The notes beneath the pieces were generated by a model. It saw nothing but the letters and a program-made list of their open reading frames with translations, was not told the origin of the DNA and made no database searches. From positions 1,734,001-1,798,000 of the forward strand of contig JBAJFG010000071.1 of assembly GCA_037903475.1 (NCBI GenBank): 64,000 nt of DNA, in the 5' to 3' direction. Origin of the DNA: Ancylostoma caninum (Eukaryota > Nematoda > Chromadorea > Rhabditida > Ancylostomatidae). How positions within the stretch are numbered: the stretch's first letter is position 1; every line of letters starts with the position of its first letter. Below, piece after piece: positions 60,890 to 64,000 of the stretch. The position numbers were made by a program, and so were the translations under genes.

Positions 60890-61260
60890 AAAGGCAGGGG
60901 CCCACCTCACATTCGTCGTTGAGCTAATGGCAGATTCTGCATCTCCTCGACACTCTGAATCCACTGGTATAGTAATTTGTCTCAAAACGGTGTTTAATCC
61001 CGTTTTCCGGGACGGGGTCCGTAACAGTTTGCCAGCCCGAGTTGACGTGTGAAGCCGTCGATCTTATCAATTGAACACGCCGAGCCTCGTTCCCCAACGC
61101 TGCTGCCGTGGCAGGCGGCCAGCACAGCGATCTGTTTTTTGGAGCGATCCACCTCCGGGCTCCAAAAATGTAGTCAGTTTGAGCCCTTCAAAAATGGGGC
61201 TTTCATCGCTTTCGAGCCTGTTGATGTACATAACCGAGATCAACATGGCGAGGAGGTCTA
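60890..61260 (-). repeat. Dispersed repeat, copy B
   Basis: Inverted copy of 536-891, sharing GGGACGGGGTCCGTAACAGT (CCCGTCC on the other strand) and the TTGATGTACAT end. The 60.3-60.9 kb stretch before it has nothing I recognise. Confidence 0.7.
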
Positions 61261-61392
61261 GGATACGTATATACTTCCAATAGGCGGAATGAAGTGGGCC
61301 TCTGCCCTTAAAGGCACTAAGTTACCTCGTTTCGCGGGTTGTAGATATCAACAGATTCTGGGCCTTCTCGTCACGCTGATTCCAACGATGTA

Positions 61393-62218
61393 CTCTGAAG
61401 TCCGCCGCCGGACCAGCAGACGGGAGAACGGGTGTGCCTAACCAGAAAACGGGAGATCTGAAGTTTGCCTGGCCAGTTTACGGCTGAACCGAGGTTTTCA
61501 GATGTTGCCTGAACATTTTACGGGTCAACATCCGACACGGCTCAATTTACGGGTGTTGCCTGATCAGATTCCCGGACTTGCTGTTTCCTGACCAGGAAAC
61601 GGGTGTTGCCTGACCAGATTACGGTATCGCCTGTTGCCTGACCAGATTACGGGTGTTAGTAGGGAATTTTTGTATTCCCACCCATATTTTTCTACAGTGC
61701 GAAGACATTTGGGGGTGGAGCTTATGCGAGATGAATGTGTCCTTAACGTCCCTCCATAAAGTCAAAAATTGCGCAATTTTGCGGTCAAAATGGATTTTCT
61801 CTATATTAACATACGAGTTGCAACCAGCAACATGTACGCAGCACAATGAAGGGGGGCTCGAGGTTGGAGTTGTGTTTCAAGTTTCAGGGCAGAAAGTGCT
61901 GTCATGAAGTAGTTCGTGCACACAAAGCTGGGATGGAGTGGTTCATCCTCGAGATTTCCGGTGGTAGAGTTGCATGGGGCTTCGTGAGACCTCGCACTCC
62001 GAGCGGCCATGTCATCTGCTTTTTGTAGGGGCGTCCGGGTTGATGCCCGGCCAGGCCGGCCTCCCATTGTTGCTTGGCCACTTTCCGGGTGATGCCTAGC
62101 CAGCTTCCGGGTAATGCCTGGCCAGTTTCCGGGTATTGCCTGGCCAGTTTCCGGCTTTTGCGTGCCTGGCCAGCAGGCAAGCACGTCCCGTAAAATGTTC
62201 AGGCGGCGGACTTCGGAG
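61393..62218. mobile_element. TA-target element with 22-bp minisatellite arms
   Basis: Termini CTCTGAAGTCCGCCGCC and GGCGGCGGACTTCGGAG are near-perfect inverses, flanked by TA at 61391-61392 and 62219-62220. Each arm holds tandem units around TTGCCTGACCAGATTACGGG (61430-61655) or GCCTGGCCAGTTTCCGGG (62035-62165). The core (61660-62030) has an open frame on either strand that I cannot assign. The architecture and the CTCTGAA tip are like 32605-33251. Confidence 0.82.
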
Positions 62219-63021
62219 TACTTCAAAACGCATAAAATTGACGAAAACTCCGTTCTCACCTCAAACACGGAAACGAATTAGTACACTGCCTTGAACTGAT
62301 CTGCTCAATTAGCGATTGCGTGACGCTTATTGAGCAGGTCCAAACTCCAGAGGTCGGCTGGTCGGCACGAAATCCAACAATGCCTGAGTGTGTTCTCTTC
62401 ATCCAACTTCGCGTTCTATCTGCCACAACGTTGAAGGAAGCTGCATGGAAAGCTTCATGTCGGAGATGTCGCAAATTCAAATGTTTGGAGGACATAGCAT
62501 AAGACATCAGAACGTAATAGCGCGAGATGTGGGAGAAATCCGCGGAAAGAAAAGCTTTTTCACGTGTGCCTTATACGTAGTTTATGCCTCACGACCACGT
62601 AGTGTTAGGAAACACACGACGTGATAGTTGATAGATATGACCCGATTATGTGTTCATGAATCCTAGGCCGGTTCCCTCACGCATTTCTACAAACAACCCT
62701 AAAGGACCTGCAAGATTAAATTCGCGCATGGTCCTACAGTGAGGAGCAATGGGAAGTGCAACCACCGCCTCGAAAGGTAGTAGTATGTGCTTCTATCCGT
62801 CTTTCTTATGCGATGCATGCTTTCTCTGTGTCTCTCTATTCACCGTGGTGTTATGCACAAATAGAGCTTTTATAAATTTTTCACGAGGTTCTCGTTTGCA
62901 GGGTGAGATGGAGACTTCGCTGATGACGTCGCAACTCGCACATTAGCGGGGCGATGACTGTATCAGTCGATGGAGGTAGATCAACTAGTGTTGCACTGCG
63001 CATTAGAAGGATACCACAGTA
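62219..63021. other. Unassigned stretch
   Basis: Short frames only; no splice-supported exon and no domain recognised. Confidence 0.4.
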
Positions 63022-63254
63022 TAGTGTGTCCGAAACGACGAGTCCGCCCACGCACGCGGGGATCGAGAAGCTGCCACGTTTGCCAGCGCTCCACGTCATC
63101 ATCCCTGATCTGCGTATCACGTTTCATCGTTATCTTCATGGTATTGACCAATGATTTGGCTGTGACGTGGACGACGTGGCAGCCAACAGCATCCGTCCCA
63201 GCCGCCTCTCGATCCCCCGCGTGTGTGGGCGGACTCGTCGTTTCGGATAGACGA
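63022..63254. mobile_element. TA-target MITE, second copy
   Basis: Shares GTCCGAAACGACGAGTCCGC arms and core with 46135-46371. The left TA is intact (63020-63021) and the right end has decayed. Confidence 0.85.
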
Positions 63255-63289
63255 CATCTGTATGTATAAATACAACATAAATATGTGCA

Positions 63290-63431
63290 GTCTTTCTCAA
63301 AAGTCCTTGCTTCACGTTGCACCTCCCCTCTGCTGAGCCGCGCCACATCACCAATACATTACCATATGTTCGTGGTGCGACGTGATTCAGCTCACGGGCG
63401 GTGCAGCGTGAGGCAAGGATTTTTGAGAGAC
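63290..63431. mobile_element. Small MITE
   Basis: Ends GTCTTTCTCAAAAGTCCTTG and CAAGGATTTTTGAGAGAC are inverse with few mismatches; arms are about 34 bp. No clear target duplication. From 63480 to the window end I see no gene. Confidence 0.7.
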
Positions 63432-64000
63432 TATAATTACATAGATTGACGTTGTGAAGAAAAAACGCTTGAGAAATATTAGGGTGGTAAAAAAGTCTTG
63501 AGCCGATTTTTTTGCGAGGCCCAGAACTTTCGATTATTGAGCGGTACCCATGATCTATCATGTGGTAGTTGTAGACCACTTCCGGAACTTTTCCATAATG
63601 GGTAGGCATGGCTTTGCCTTCCTTAACTTTCTTTACAACGTCAATTCTACAAGAGCATCTCCAAGCCATAATCACTTTCCCTTCTCTTCCCGCAGCGAAA
63701 GGAGTTTCTGGAAGACCTGATTACTTACTGTAAGTGAGAGCTGGGTCCTCTACCATTCTAACAAGCATCATGCCATGTGCCTCCCTCGAGGACGAGAGCC
63801 GCCAAATCCCACCCCTCCCCCCCACCCAAACAGGGTGTCTCCCTTTGCTACTTCTGGAATTCGCAATGAATGTTGTATTACGAGCTGCTCACGCAAGCAC
63901 GCACAGTCACCGGTAACATTTACGCGAATCAGCTCCAGAAAGTCGCAGGCACTGTTCGAGAAAAACGGCCAAGATGAGGTTCTGTAAACCTCCACGATGA

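Noticed and set aside
63136..63675. 179-codon minus-strand frame at the window end
   Set aside because: It runs through two MITEs (63022-63254 and 63290-63431); the remainder has no recognised motif. The TTAGGGTGGTAAAAAAG stretch near 63480 might be a mariner end, but no partner end lies in the window.

Overview
The window looks like nuclear DNA from a clade V (strongylid or hookworm-like) nematode. Small exons are split by short introns ending in TTTTCAG-like acceptors. ATGs sit just after probable spliced-leader acceptors, intergenic DNA is AT-rich, and Tc1/mariner, hAT, MULE-like, LINE and LTR elements are dense. Organism and species are inferred; nothing in the sequence names them.

Layout. 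1-6.3 kb is gene-poor. A plus-strand SLC22-type (organic cation) transporter occupies 10.7-17.5 kb, with a possible first exon at 6.36 kb. Its introns hold a hAT element with a mariner nested inside it, a second mariner, and a TTCGAA-rich repeat element. It converges on a minus-strand gene (18.65-22.8 kb) for an ANCHR/ZFYVE19-like coiled-coil protein. A 7.3-kb LTR retrotransposon with near-identical LTRs fills 24.2-31.5 kb on the minus strand. It has PR-RT-RNaseH-IN in Ty3/gypsy order, but an envelope-like membrane glycoprotein region takes the place where gag would be. A minisatellite-bearing TA-target element with a tRNA-like sequence follows at 32.6-33.3 kb. The mitochondrial ribosomal protein L49 gene (minus, 4 exons) is at 35.2-36.4 kb. 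A damaged Tc1-like transposon lies at 37.1-38.1 kb, and a MULE-like element with about 250-bp inverted repeats and an exon-like cargo at 38.7-40.2 kb. A 15-exon UVSSA gene (transcription-coupled repair) runs from 40.73 to 46.59 kb on the plus strand.

From 46.7 to 64 kb there is one unresolved candidate minus-strand gene and otherwise repeats: fold-back elements, another mariner, and a 6-kb island (53.6-59.7 kb) that looks like one hAT-type element filled with later insertions. The island holds a Zaphod-like MITE, a LINE fragment with ORF1 and endonuclease but no RT, a palindromic-repeat element and a hAT MITE with a perfect 8-bp target duplication. The last 4 kb hold more dispersed repeats and MITEs.

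The host genes (transporter, ANCHR-like, MRPL49, UVSSA) are unrelated housekeeping genes and I see no shared pathway. Exon models were built by hand from reading frame, splice signals and remembered family sequences. UVSSA and MRPL49 join in frame across every intron, and so does the transporter from 10732 on; the 5' ends of the transporter and the ANCHR-like gene are less certain.
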